Source: Nitrospirota bacterium (GTDB lineage Bacteria; Nitrospirota; Leptospirillia; Leptospirillales; Leptospirillaceae). From it: a stretch of DNA of 39,254 bases. The position numbers and the translations under genes were made by a program. The notes beneath the pieces were generated by a model that saw only the letters and a program-made list of their open reading frames with translations, had not been told where the DNA came from and ran no database searches. The stretch is taken from positions 1 to 39,254 of the forward strand of contig JAJZHW010000013.1 of NCBI GenBank assembly GCA_021810805.1. Direction: 5' to 3'. Position 1 is the stretch's first letter. Each line of letters starts with the position of its first letter. This document shows positions 33,006 to 39,254 of the stretch, in pieces.

Positions 33006-33767
33006 ATGCTTCCCCGCTCCCAGTGGATGCAAAACCTTCCCGTTCTTGAAGAACGTCTGGGCTATCGCTTCTCCTCTCTCGAACGCCTCGAAGAGGCGAC
33101 AATCCACAAATCCTTCACCAATGAGACGAAAAAGGGCGGGGTCCGTCGCGACAACGAGCGGCTGGAGTTTTTGGGGGATACGATCCTGGGCCTTGTGGTG
33201 GCCGAGTCCCTCATGCGTCTCTGGCCCGATTCCCCGGAGGGAGTGCTCTCAAAGCTCAAGGGGCGGATTGTCTCGGAGCCCTCTCTGGCTCAGGTAGCCC
33301 GCAATATTGGGCTTGGCCGCTATCTCCTGATCGGCCGTGGCGAGGAGATGACCCAGGGTCGGGAGAAAAACTCGATCCTCTCCGATGCCCTGGAGGCGGT
33401 CATCGCCGCCATCTATCAGGATGGGGGCCTCGATGCGGCTCGCCAGTTCATTCTTCGGGAGTTCCGGGAACTCTTCGAAAGCGCCTCCCGGGGAGAGTCG
33501 GTGGCCGACTACAAGACCCAGCTTCAGGAATACTGCCAGCGGGAGCTTGAGACGCTCCCTCAGTATGTGATTACTGGCCAGTCGGGACCGGACCACCAGA
33601 AGCTCTTCGACGTGGCCGTTCGCATCAGGGACCGGATCTGGGGAGAGGGAGCGGGGCACTCGAAGAAAGAGGCCGAACAGAAGGCGGCAAAGGCCGCCCT
33701 TGAGCGTATCGCCCGAACGACGACCGATCTTCCTCTGCCCGGCGGATCGACCTCCGGGGCACGGTGA
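33006..33767 (+). CDS. rnc: ribonuclease III
   Basis: Double-strand-specific endoribonuclease for rRNA and mRNA processing. The 253-residue product has the signature NERLEFLGDTILG (catalytic Glu/Asp), the second acidic cluster in LSDALEAVIAAIY and a C-terminal dsRNA-binding domain (YKTQLQEYCQ, then HSKKEAEQKAAKAALE). ATG 33006 lies 5 nt after AAGGGG; the longer frame upstream overlaps fabF. It is the last gene of the fab cluster before a strong terminator. Confidence 0.95.
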   Translation: MLPRSQWMQNLPVLEERLGYRFSSLERLEEATIHKSFTNETKKGGVRRDNERLEFLGDTILGLVVAESLMRLWPDSPEGVLSKLKGRIVSEPSLAQVARNIGLGRYLLIGRGEEMTQGREKNSILSDALEAVIAAIYQDGGLDAARQFILREFRELFESASRGESVADYKTQLQEYCQRELETLPQYVITGQSGPDHQKLFDVAVRIRDRIWGEGAGHSKKEAEQKAAKAALERIARTTTDLPLPGGSTSGAR

Positions 33768-33860
33768 TTCAATAATTTTGCCCGAGGTGGGATGGGGCGC
33801 AGGTCGTCCTGGAGCGGTTTTCGAGGAGTTGCGAGAGTCCCGGACAAAAATCAAGAATCA

Positions 33861-33889
33861 AAAAAGGCGCCGATTTCGGCGCCTTTTTT
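33861..33889. terminator. bidirectional rho-independent terminator
   Basis: A-run, then GGCGCCG (33866-33872), loop ATTT, CGGCGCC (33877-33883), then T6. The A and T runs on both sides let it work in both directions. It separates the convergent rnc cluster (plus) and the barrel-protein gene (minus). Confidence 0.92.
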
Positions 33890-33921
33890 ATTGGAAAACG
33901 GGAACGATTTTCCTTTTGCCG

Positions 33922-35070
33922 CTACATCCAGCCGAAGGCGATCTGGAGAGCGAGGATATGGTTGGGTTCAAGTCCTGGGATGGGGCTGGCCTCTTCGGTG
34001 TAGTAGGAGGCATTGAGCTTTGCGGCCCAGAGGTCGATCCCGGCGCCCACGGTGGGGTAGCCCTCATAGAGACCGGCCGAGAGGGTGAGGATATAGGGAA
34101 ACTTGTACTGGACCCCGAATCGGGTATGGAGCCAGAGGGAGTCCCCGGTGTAGTAGAGGTAGTTGGTGATGTCGACATAGTCGATGTCGGCAATGAGCTG
34201 CCCGAAGCCGATGTCGGGGTCGATGCCGATGCCGGTATTGATGATCTGGGGCAGGGATCCGGCATTTCCGAAGCTGGCGGTCCCCACATTCAGGATCGAG
34301 GCGCCCAGGGTGGGGTTCAGGGGGGCGTCGAAGTGGTAGATTCCGCCAAGGTTGCCCACGATGCCGAAGCCGTTGGAGAGGTTGCTCGTCAGAGTATTGG
34401 AGAAGTTCGACACCTGTGTGACGGAGAGGGCAGGCAGATTGAAGAAATACTGCTCGAGACCCATGATCGTTCCGCCGATCTGGAGATGATGGTTGAAAAA
34501 TCCGTACGCGCCGCTGATGACGATACCGGTGTCGGAGAGAGCTGCCGCGGAGGCGAGATTGTTGGTTGTGGGGGTGGCGTTGGCAATCGCCGTCAACTGA
34601 TTGTTGGTGAGGAGTCCGATGGAAAAGTCGTGGGTGGTGTAGTTGGACCAGTCTCCCACCCGGGCATACATTGTCTGTCCGGCAATGTTGTTGAAGGCGT
34701 TGATGTAGCCCGAGGTGTTGCTAGACCCCAGACCTGAAATGCTGTTGGTCAGGTTGGGATAGAGGGTCGGATAGGAGACTTCTCCCGAGATGTTGAGGAT
34801 CGCAAAGGTCGAGCTCTGGATGTTGTCGAGACCGGCGGGATTATAGAAGGGTGCGTTCTCGTCGTTGGCCACGGCGGTGAAGGCTCCCCCCATACCCTCT
34901 ACCGAAACGCCCTGATAGAGCATGGGGAACTGCTGGAAAAGAGCCGTTCCTGCCACACCGGAGGGTCCGGCCATCGCCGGTTGGGTCCAGAGGAGGGGGA
35001 GGATGAGAAGCCCCCAAAAAACTCCATAAGTGCCCCAATTACTCAAGGACTTGCTCAGTCTTTTTGTCAT
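33922..35070 (-). CDS. outer-membrane beta-barrel protein, PorV/FadL-like
   Basis: A 382-residue exported protein. The signal peptide reads basic MTKRLSKS..., a hydrophobic core and TQPAMA with cleavage near residue 35. The mature N-terminus has EGMGGAFTAVANDENAPFYNPAGL, the shared start of FadL/PorV/UPF0164-type 14-strand barrels, and the rest alternates polar and aromatic residues, ending in an aromatic C-terminal strand (ALQIAFGWM). Start ATG 35070 has AAAGGATC upstream; the longer frame overlaps the preceding gene. Exact role (hydrophobic uptake or type IX-like anchor) is not known. It follows the lipoprotein gene after 37 nt, so one operon. Confidence 0.8.
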   Translation of the reverse strand: MTKRLSKSLSNWGTYGVFWGLLILPLLWTQPAMAGPSGVAGTALFQQFPMLYQGVSVEGMGGAFTAVANDENAPFYNPAGLDNIQSSTFAILNISGEVSYPTLYPNLTNSISGLGSSNTSGYINAFNNIAGQTMYARVGDWSNYTTHDFSIGLLTNNQLTAIANATPTTNNLASAAALSDTGIVISGAYGFFNHHLQIGGTIMGLEQYFFNLPALSVTQVSNFSNTLTSNLSNGFGIVGNLGGIYHFDAPLNPTLGASILNVGTASFGNAGSLPQIINTGIGIDPDIGFGQLIADIDYVDITNYLYYTGDSLWLHTRFGVQYKFPYILTLSAGLYEGYPTVGAGIDLWAAKLNASYYTEEASPIPGLEPNHILALQIAFGWM

Positions 35071-35107
35071 CACGGATCCTTTGATCGCAAATGCCTCGTT
35101 GGAGGAT

Positions 35108-36139
35108 TTAGAGTGCATTGTTTAAGAAGTTAATGAGCTGACTTTCGGAAAAACTGTTTATGCTTACTGATGTACTTCCCTCGTTGCTGGGCAGACATGT
35201 TGAGCTTACTGAGGTATAACAGCCGATGCTGTTCACAAACTGGTAGATCGGGCCGACGATATTGGAGTTGTTCGAGCTTCCGAAGGAGGTGAGAAAGTAG
35301 GGGAGAACATTGACGATATTGGCATTATTGATCGTAATTGTTGCACTTGATCCCGAAACGGAGAGACTGTCGAGGATTTCTCCAATGTTGCCAAGTGAAT
35401 ACGCAGAGGGGAAGCTCATGGTAGTAGTTAAGCTTGAGGGACCAAGAGTGGAGCATCCTGAGGTCCCCCCTCCCGATGCAGGGCAGACCTGGAAGGAGCC
35501 ACCGAGATAGGTCACCCCGGTATTGTATTGGGCCGCGGCCAGAATATAGAGCATGTCGGCCACGATGATGGTGGAGGAGTCGGGGCAGTTGTCGGCGACG
35601 GAGGTCGATCCGGTACAAGGGGTATTCGCCAGAATCTCGATGGCCGTGGCCAGGTTGTCGAGATAGGTTTGGGTGCAGGTATTGTTGCTGATGCAGGGTA
35701 CGGCCTGGAAAATGGCCTGGATGATTGCTGTGGTGGAGGTGCTGGCTCCTCCGCTCACAAGGTTCAGGACGTTCGAGAGGATTTGTGAGACCGTGGCGCC
35801 CCCCCCGCTGGCTCCGGTGACGGAGGTTGTTCCGGTGACGGAGGCCGAGGCGCTCGAGTTCCCCATGGCCATGTAGGCATTGGCCAGTGTGTTGGCGAGA
35901 TCCGAGTTCTGACAGTTGTTGTTCGGGCAGAAGGGCGTGAGCACGGAAATGGCGGCGGAGTAATTGCCATTGGCGATGTCGATGCCGGCGACCTGGTTGG
36001 CGGCAGTGGCCGATGTGGGAGCTCCCGAGCCGTTGCCGAACATGTTTCCGCTTCCTCCACAGGAGGAGAGGGAGAGGGCCGACGCCAGGAGTGTGAGGCT
36101 CATGAGAAGTGATTTGAGGGAGTGAAGAAAGGCGCGCAT
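35108..36139 (-). CDS. secreted Ser/Thr/Asn-rich lipoprotein with five cysteine pairs
   Basis: A 343-residue protein with signal peptide LLMSLTLLASALSLSSC (lipobox, lipid Cys 27). After a Gly/Ser/Asn linker comes a TPR-like stretch (GIDIANGNYSAAISVLTPF, NTLANAYMAMGN). Ten further cysteines occur as five local pairs with spacings of 4, 5, 9, 9 and 7 residues, suggesting five short disulfide loops in the periplasm or on the surface. I do not recognise the family. ATG 36139 has AAGGA 8 nt upstream. It is paired with the barrel protein downstream. Confidence 0.75.
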   Translation of the reverse strand: MRAFLHSLKSLLMSLTLLASALSLSSCGGSGNMFGNGSGAPTSATAANQVAGIDIANGNYSAAISVLTPFCPNNNCQNSDLANTLANAYMAMGNSSASASVTGTTSVTGASGGGATVSQILSNVLNLVSGGASTSTTAIIQAIFQAVPCISNNTCTQTYLDNLATAIEILANTPCTGSTSVADNCPDSSTIIVADMLYILAAAQYNTGVTYLGGSFQVCPASGGGTSGCSTLGPSSLTTTMSFPSAYSLGNIGEILDSLSVSGSSATITINNANIVNVLPYFLTSFGSSNNSNIVGPIYQFVNSIGCYTSVSSTCLPSNEGSTSVSINSFSESQLINFLNNAL

Positions 36140-36411
36140 GGATTCGATCCTTCGTGTGATGTGTGGAGAGGATGTCCTTGTTGATCAGGCCTTCAATGGG
36201 CTATCATCGTGTAAAACTCGAAGGCGCTCGAATGTCAGCCTTAAGATTGTCCCCTCGATCCATCATCAGATTTCGTTAAATCTCTTATCGGAAGGTTATG
36301 CTGATAAGGTGAGCCCGAGGGAGACGTCTGTCAAAGTGCGAAGTATGCTTCTAAAAAGTATAAGCATTTTATCAGAACGCTTTTGGATTTCAAATGAAGG
36401 GAGTTGAGACT
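36140..36411. other. divergent intergenic region between the lipoprotein gene and purM
   Basis: A 272-nt gap that must hold promoters for both directions. An inverted repeat, CTTATC (about 36282) with GATAAG (about 36302), and a GCTTCTA/TATAAGC near-repeat (36348-36366) are visible, but no clear -35/-10 pair can be assigned. No gene is seen in it. Confidence 0.4.
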
Positions 36412-37461
36412 GTGGCAAATGATGGGGGGGAAGGAGCCTATGCCAAAGCGGGGGTCTCCATCGATCGGGGCAACCGGTGGGTGGAGGCCATCAAACCGCT
36501 TGCCCGAATGACCGATCGAGCCGGAATCGTCTCGGGAATCGGGGGATTTGGCGGAGTCTTTCGTCCGGATTTTGCCCGATATAAAGATCCGGTTCTCGTC
36601 TCGGGAACCGACGGGGTCGGGACCAAGCTTCTTGTGGCCAGGTGGGCGAAGAAGTTTGACGGCCTGGGAATCGATTTGGTGGCCATGTGTGCCAACGATA
36701 TCGCCGTGATGGGGGCCGATCCGCTCTTTTTTCTGGATTACTTTGCCACAGGACGGCTTGATATCGAAGAATCCCTCCCTGTCATGGAGGGTGTGGTCAA
36801 GGGATGCCAGCAGGCGAATATGGCTCTTCTCGGGGGAGAGACGGCCGAGATGCCCGGTCTCTATGCTCCGGGAGATTTCGACCTGGCGGGATTTTGCGTG
36901 GGGATTGCCGACCGCGAAAAGATTATTGACGGAAAGAGTGTTCGTCCGGGGGATGTAGTCTATGGCATCGCCTCCTCAGGGATTCACTCGAACGGGTTTT
37001 CCTTGGCCCGTCGTGTTCTTCTTGAAGGAGAAGGGTTGGAGCCCGGGGCTCCTGTCCCCTTCGAGCCAGAAACGACCTGGGGCAACCTTCTCGTTACTCC
37101 CACCCGGATCTATGTCTCGCTCATGGCGGGAATACGCGAGATCCTTTCAGTGGGAGCCTTTGTTCACATTACCGGGGGAGGGCTGACCGAGAATATTCCG
37201 CGGATCCTTCCGGAGGGAACATCGGTGCGGATAAGGACAGGGTCGTGGCCCGTTCCTCCGGTCTTCTCCCATATTCAGGAGAAGGGGGCGATCGATCTAG
37301 AAGAAATGCTTCGGGTCTTCAATATGGGGGTGGGTCTCGTGGTGATCATTCCCGGCCGAGAAGAGACCGCCCTCACGTCGTATCTTGCGTCAAAGAACGA
37401 GCGATACTGGAAGATCGGAGAGGTCATTTCGGGGAAGGGGGAGGTGATCTATGCCGGCTGA
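36412..37461 (+). CDS. purM: phosphoribosylformylglycinamidine cyclo-ligase (AIR synthetase)
   Basis: Fifth step of purine synthesis: FGAM + ATP to AIR. The 349-residue product has the SGTDGVGTKLLVA (ATP/substrate) block, the AMCANDIAVMGADPLFFLDYFA segment, the LLGGETAEMPGLY loop and HITGGGLTENIPR. GTG 36412 is preferred because AAGGGAG lies 8 nt upstream; ATG 36394 has no binding site. Overlaps purN by 11 nt. Confidence 0.95.
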   Translation: MANDGGEGAYAKAGVSIDRGNRWVEAIKPLARMTDRAGIVSGIGGFGGVFRPDFARYKDPVLVSGTDGVGTKLLVARWAKKFDGLGIDLVAMCANDIAVMGADPLFFLDYFATGRLDIEESLPVMEGVVKGCQQANMALLGGETAEMPGLYAPGDFDLAGFCVGIADREKIIDGKSVRPGDVVYGIASSGIHSNGFSLARRVLLEGEGLEPGAPVPFEPETTWGNLLVTPTRIYVSLMAGIREILSVGAFVHITGGGLTENIPRILPEGTSVRIRTGSWPVPPVFSHIQEKGAIDLEEMLRVFNMGVGLVVIIPGREETALTSYLASKNERYWKIGEVISGKGEVIYAG

Positions 37462-38077
37462 ATCCCCCCTGCGCCTGGCGATCTTTGCCTCGGGACGGGG
37501 GTCCAATGCCTTGTCAATTATCCGGGCGGCGAAAGAGGGACGCCTCTCCCGGGTTGAGCCGGTGTTGGTCGTCTGCGACAAGCCGGGGGCTCCCGTAGCG
37601 ACCCGTTCCCGGGAAGAAGGCGTTCCTGTTCTGGAGATCCGTCCCCGGGATTTTGACTCGAAGGATGCCTATGAAGGGGCCATTCTTGAGCATCTTCGCG
37701 AAAAATCAGTCGATGCCGTGGCTCTGGCCGGTTATATGCGCCTGGTGGGCCCGGTGCTGATCGGATCCTTTCCTGATCGCATCCTCAATATCCACCCCTC
37801 GCTCCTGCCCTCGTTCCCAGGGTTGGCCGCCCAAAAACAGGCCATCGACTATGGGGTCAAGATGACGGGGGTGACCGTTCATTTTGTGGACCTTTTGATG
37901 GATCACGGACCGGTGATCATGCAAAAATGCCTCCCCATTCTTCCCGAGGATACCGAAGAATCCCTGTCCCGAAGGCTGCTCCCTATTGAGCACGAGGCCT
38001 ATCTTGAATCCCTCGATGCCCTTTCGCGCGGTCGTCTCCGGATCGAGGGCCGGCGGGTTCTGTGGTCGGCCGATTGA
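37451..38077 (+). CDS. purN: phosphoribosylglycinamide formyltransferase
   Basis: Third step of purine synthesis; transfers formyl from 10-formyl-THF to GAR, linking it to the fhs product. The 208-residue protein has SGRGSNALSI (phosphate loop), NIHPSLLPSFPG (catalytic Asn and His) and HFVDLLMDHGP (catalytic Asp). Start ATG 37451 lies inside the end of purM. Last gene before the tRNA-Ala. Confidence 0.95.
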   Translation: MPAESPLRLAIFASGRGSNALSIIRAAKEGRLSRVEPVLVVCDKPGAPVATRSREEGVPVLEIRPRDFDSKDAYEGAILEHLREKSVDAVALAGYMRLVGPVLIGSFPDRILNIHPSLLPSFPGLAAQKQAIDYGVKMTGVTVHFVDLLMDHGPVIMQKCLPILPEDTEESLSRRLLPIEHEAYLESLDALSRGRLRIEGRRVLWSAD

Positions 38078-38149
38078 TGTTCTTCCTGCCCTTGTGGTAG
38101 TCTTTTCCTCGTCCTTCCCGCCGCATGTGATTTTTCTTCCGTCTTTATT

Positions 38150-38225
38150 GGGGGGTTAGCTCAGTTGGGAGAGCGTCAGGATCGCACCCTGAAGGCCACG
38201 AGTTCGACTCTCGTACCCTCCACCA
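38150..38225 (+). tRNA. tRNA-Ala (anticodon CGC)
   Basis: A 76-nt cloverleaf with encoded CCA. Acceptor GGGGGGT (38150-38156) pairs with ACCCTCC (38215-38221, one G-U pair). Anticodon arm TCAGG-ATCGCAC-CCTGA gives CGC for GCG codons. D-arm GCTC...GAGC and T-arm GTTCGACTC are normal. It marks the left edge of the AT-rich accessory stretch, as tRNA genes often do. Confidence 0.95.
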
Positions 38226-38712
38226 ATTTTATTCAATATTTCAAGCCTGCTTAACATATATACATCAAGAAACACCCTCCCATTCTTGATTCTAAAAATT
38301 CGGCCTATTTTTCAGCCAATGTTTTCAACATCATCCGAATAAAATAAGAAAAATAAAGGTATCTACTCAGCCCCCCCTCCGGCACTTGAAAATCGTCGAA
38401 TGGTTTTTGACTTTCTGGGGGGGGGGGGACTGGACATCGTTACAGCATTCCGCTACGATAGGGGTACGAGCAATTCCCTATCACCCGAGGATGCGATTTG
38501 ATGGAAGAACGTCCCTCCATTCCCCAACCTGATACCTCGTCGAAGACGGAGTCGGCCGACTCCCGGGGGACGTCTCCCTCAGGGTTTTCTCTCCTGACAT
38601 TTCTCCTGTCCACGATCACGTCTCTTCACTCCATGATCGCTTCTTTTGATTTCAGATGGCTGATGGGGGTTGGGACGGGCGTTAAGTCTATTTGCAAGCG
38701 AAAACAAGCCTA
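38226..38712. other. AT-rich, gene-poor stretch after tRNA-Ala
   Basis: Base composition drops to AT-rich after the tRNA. It contains an 8-bp inverted repeat, ATCAAGAA/TTCTTGAT (38264-38271 and 38283-38290), possibly a terminator without a T run, a C7 run and a G12 homopolymer at 38417-38428. A short frame, ATG 38501 to about 38716 (~71 residues, one hydrophobic segment), has no recognisable domain and I do not count it as a gene. Confidence 0.5.
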
Positions 38713-38741
38713 TTGAATTAAGTAGGACTAGGTACTATGAT
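38713..38741 (+). promoter_or_regulatory. promoter of the relE-like toxin gene
   Basis: TTGAAT (38713-38718), a 17-nt spacer and TATGAT (38736-38741) make a strong sigma-70-type promoter. The expected start point is near 38748, next to the ATG at 38747, which suggests a leaderless transcript. Confidence 0.6.
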
Positions 38742-38746
38742 TTGTC

Positions 38747-39163
38747 ATGCTTGAACAAAAACTAACCTTGCCACGAGTTTTCAAGACATCCTGGTTTTCC
38801 AAGGCAGCCAGAAAAGCTGGCATCCACGATTCTGAGCTTTGCAAGGCCATGAGTCAGGTGATGGAAGGCAAAGCCGATGATTCGGGCGGGGGCGTATTCA
38901 AGAAACGACTGAACGAGAACAAGCACCGCTCCATCATCCTTGCTAAAGCTAGAAACTGTTGGGTGTACGAGTACCTGTTCGCCAAGAAAGATCGAGACAA
39001 CATCGAAGATGATGAACTCTCGGCCTTTCGCGATTTGGCGAAGATCTATGTGAGGCTCACGGACGATCAGATTGCCAGGCTGGTGCAAAACCGACAGTTT
39101 GAGGAGAGATGCAGTCAACCACCCCGTCGTGAACGGCGGAGCTTGAAAGGAGGTTCTTTTTAG
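38747..39163 (+). CDS. type II toxin, RelE/ParE family (3' end altered)
   Basis: A 138-residue frame. Residues ~10-120 match the RelE-like toxin family that begins RVFKTSWFSKAARKAG, has the GGGVFKKRL strand and ends with a helix (LSAFRDLAKIYVRLTDDQIARL). Such toxins are usually followed by an XRE-type antitoxin gene; none fits here before the window ends. The natural protein should end near residue 120; the last ~18 residues are Arg/Ser-rich and lie inside the structured RNA element, so the 3' end was probably replaced by an insertion. No Shine-Dalgarno sequence precedes the ATG. Confidence 0.68.
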   Translation: MLEQKLTLPRVFKTSWFSKAARKAGIHDSELCKAMSQVMEGKADDSGGGVFKKRLNENKHRSIILAKARNCWVYEYLFAKKDRDNIEDDELSAFRDLAKIYVRLTDDQIARLVQNRQFEERCSQPPRRERRSLKGGSF

Positions 39164-39254
39164 CTCGGGTTGACCAGGGAGAGCGGGTTCCAACCCGCTA
39201 CGTTGCCAACAGGTAGAAGACCCACTCCGGGATGCTTCCTCAGTCCCGGGCTCT
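39112..39254 (+). ncRNA. 5' part of an IscB-associated omega RNA (HEARO-like), cut by window edge
   Basis: A dense set of stems: GTCAACC (39114-39120) with GGTTGAC (39168-39174), enclosing CCGT/ACGG (39124-39127 and 39133-39136) and GAGCT/AGCTC (39139-39143 and 39162-39166); then AGCGGGTT/AACCCGCT (39182-39199) and CCGGGA/TCCCGG (39227-39232 and 39244-39249). From memory of the IscB omega RNA, the linear order TTGAAAG ... CCACTCCGGGAT ... CAGTCCCGGG closely matches its scaffold. In that family the guide lies immediately 5', here the 3' end of the toxin gene, and iscB follows downstream. Identity needs a covariance-model check. Confidence 0.55.

Noticed and set aside
33700-34737. 345-residue plus-strand frame opposite the barrel protein gene
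   Set aside because: Gly/Val/Glu-rich shadow that crosses a strong terminator; the minus-strand barrel gene explains the region.
38498-38716. 72-codon plus-strand frame after tRNA-Ala
   Set aside because: Weak binding site, no domain and atypical composition; noted only as part of the gene-poor stretch.
1-39254. CRISPR array, rRNA operon or prophage
   Set aside because: No regularly spaced repeats, rRNA sequence or phage structural genes are visible.

Overview
The window is a gene-dense, GC-rich bacterial chromosome segment from a diderm organism: it has lipoproteins, a beta-barrel outer-membrane protein, Tat components and RseP. Fatty-acid, isoprenoid and purine core genes, a ProRS without its editing domain, lysophospholipid-acyltransferase paralogues and a Slp-family lipoprotein would fit a Nitrospirota member such as a Leptospirillum-like acidophile. 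That placement is inference from general gene content; no 16S or other marker is present to test it. Many starts are GTG or TTG with good Shine-Dalgarno sequences.

Left third (1-10.4 kb). A partial gene and dut run rightward. Facing them is a leftward lipid block: olsB and olsA (ornithine-lipid synthesis), a DUF374 acyltransferase and an acyl-ACP desaturase. Next is an accessory patch (4.77-7.35 kb): a segment bounded by 18-bp inverted repeats that holds a transposase C-terminal remnant and a VapBC-like toxin-antitoxin pair, followed by a decayed AAA+ ATPase and a small unknown gene. A tRNA-Leu(CAA), a Slp-family lipoprotein and a second DUF374 acyltransferase follow on the minus strand, then an unknown 423-residue protein and a TusA-like protein on the plus strand.

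Middle (10.6-27.6 kb). rsmI and panC run leftward. From radA onward nearly everything is on the plus strand and tightly packed, often with 1-4 nt stop/start overlaps: radA-tsaB, rimI, a DUF465 gene, tatB-tatC, fhs, a large exported FlgT/FG-GAP-like protein, uppS-cdsA-dxr-rseP-ispG-proS, then the DUF177 gene yceD and rpmF.

Right third (27.6-39.25 kb). The classic plsX-fabH-fabD-fabG-acpP-fabF-rnc cluster ends at a strong bidirectional terminator. A leftward pair follows: an exported protein with five local cysteine pairs, annotated as a lipoprotein, and a PorV/FadL-like barrel protein. purM-purN and a tRNA-Ala(CGC) come next on the plus strand. After the tRNA the sequence changes character: an AT-rich, gene-poor stretch leads to a RelE-type toxin gene that appears leaderless. 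Its 3' end runs into a highly structured sequence resembling the 5' part of an IscB-associated omega RNA (HEARO). The iscB gene itself would lie beyond the window edge.

The most interesting signals are the IscB-like omega RNA joined to the toxin gene, the inverted-repeat-bounded toxin-antitoxin segment, a 26-bp perfect palindrome over a putative promoter in the lipid block, and the cysteine-paired lipoprotein/barrel pair.
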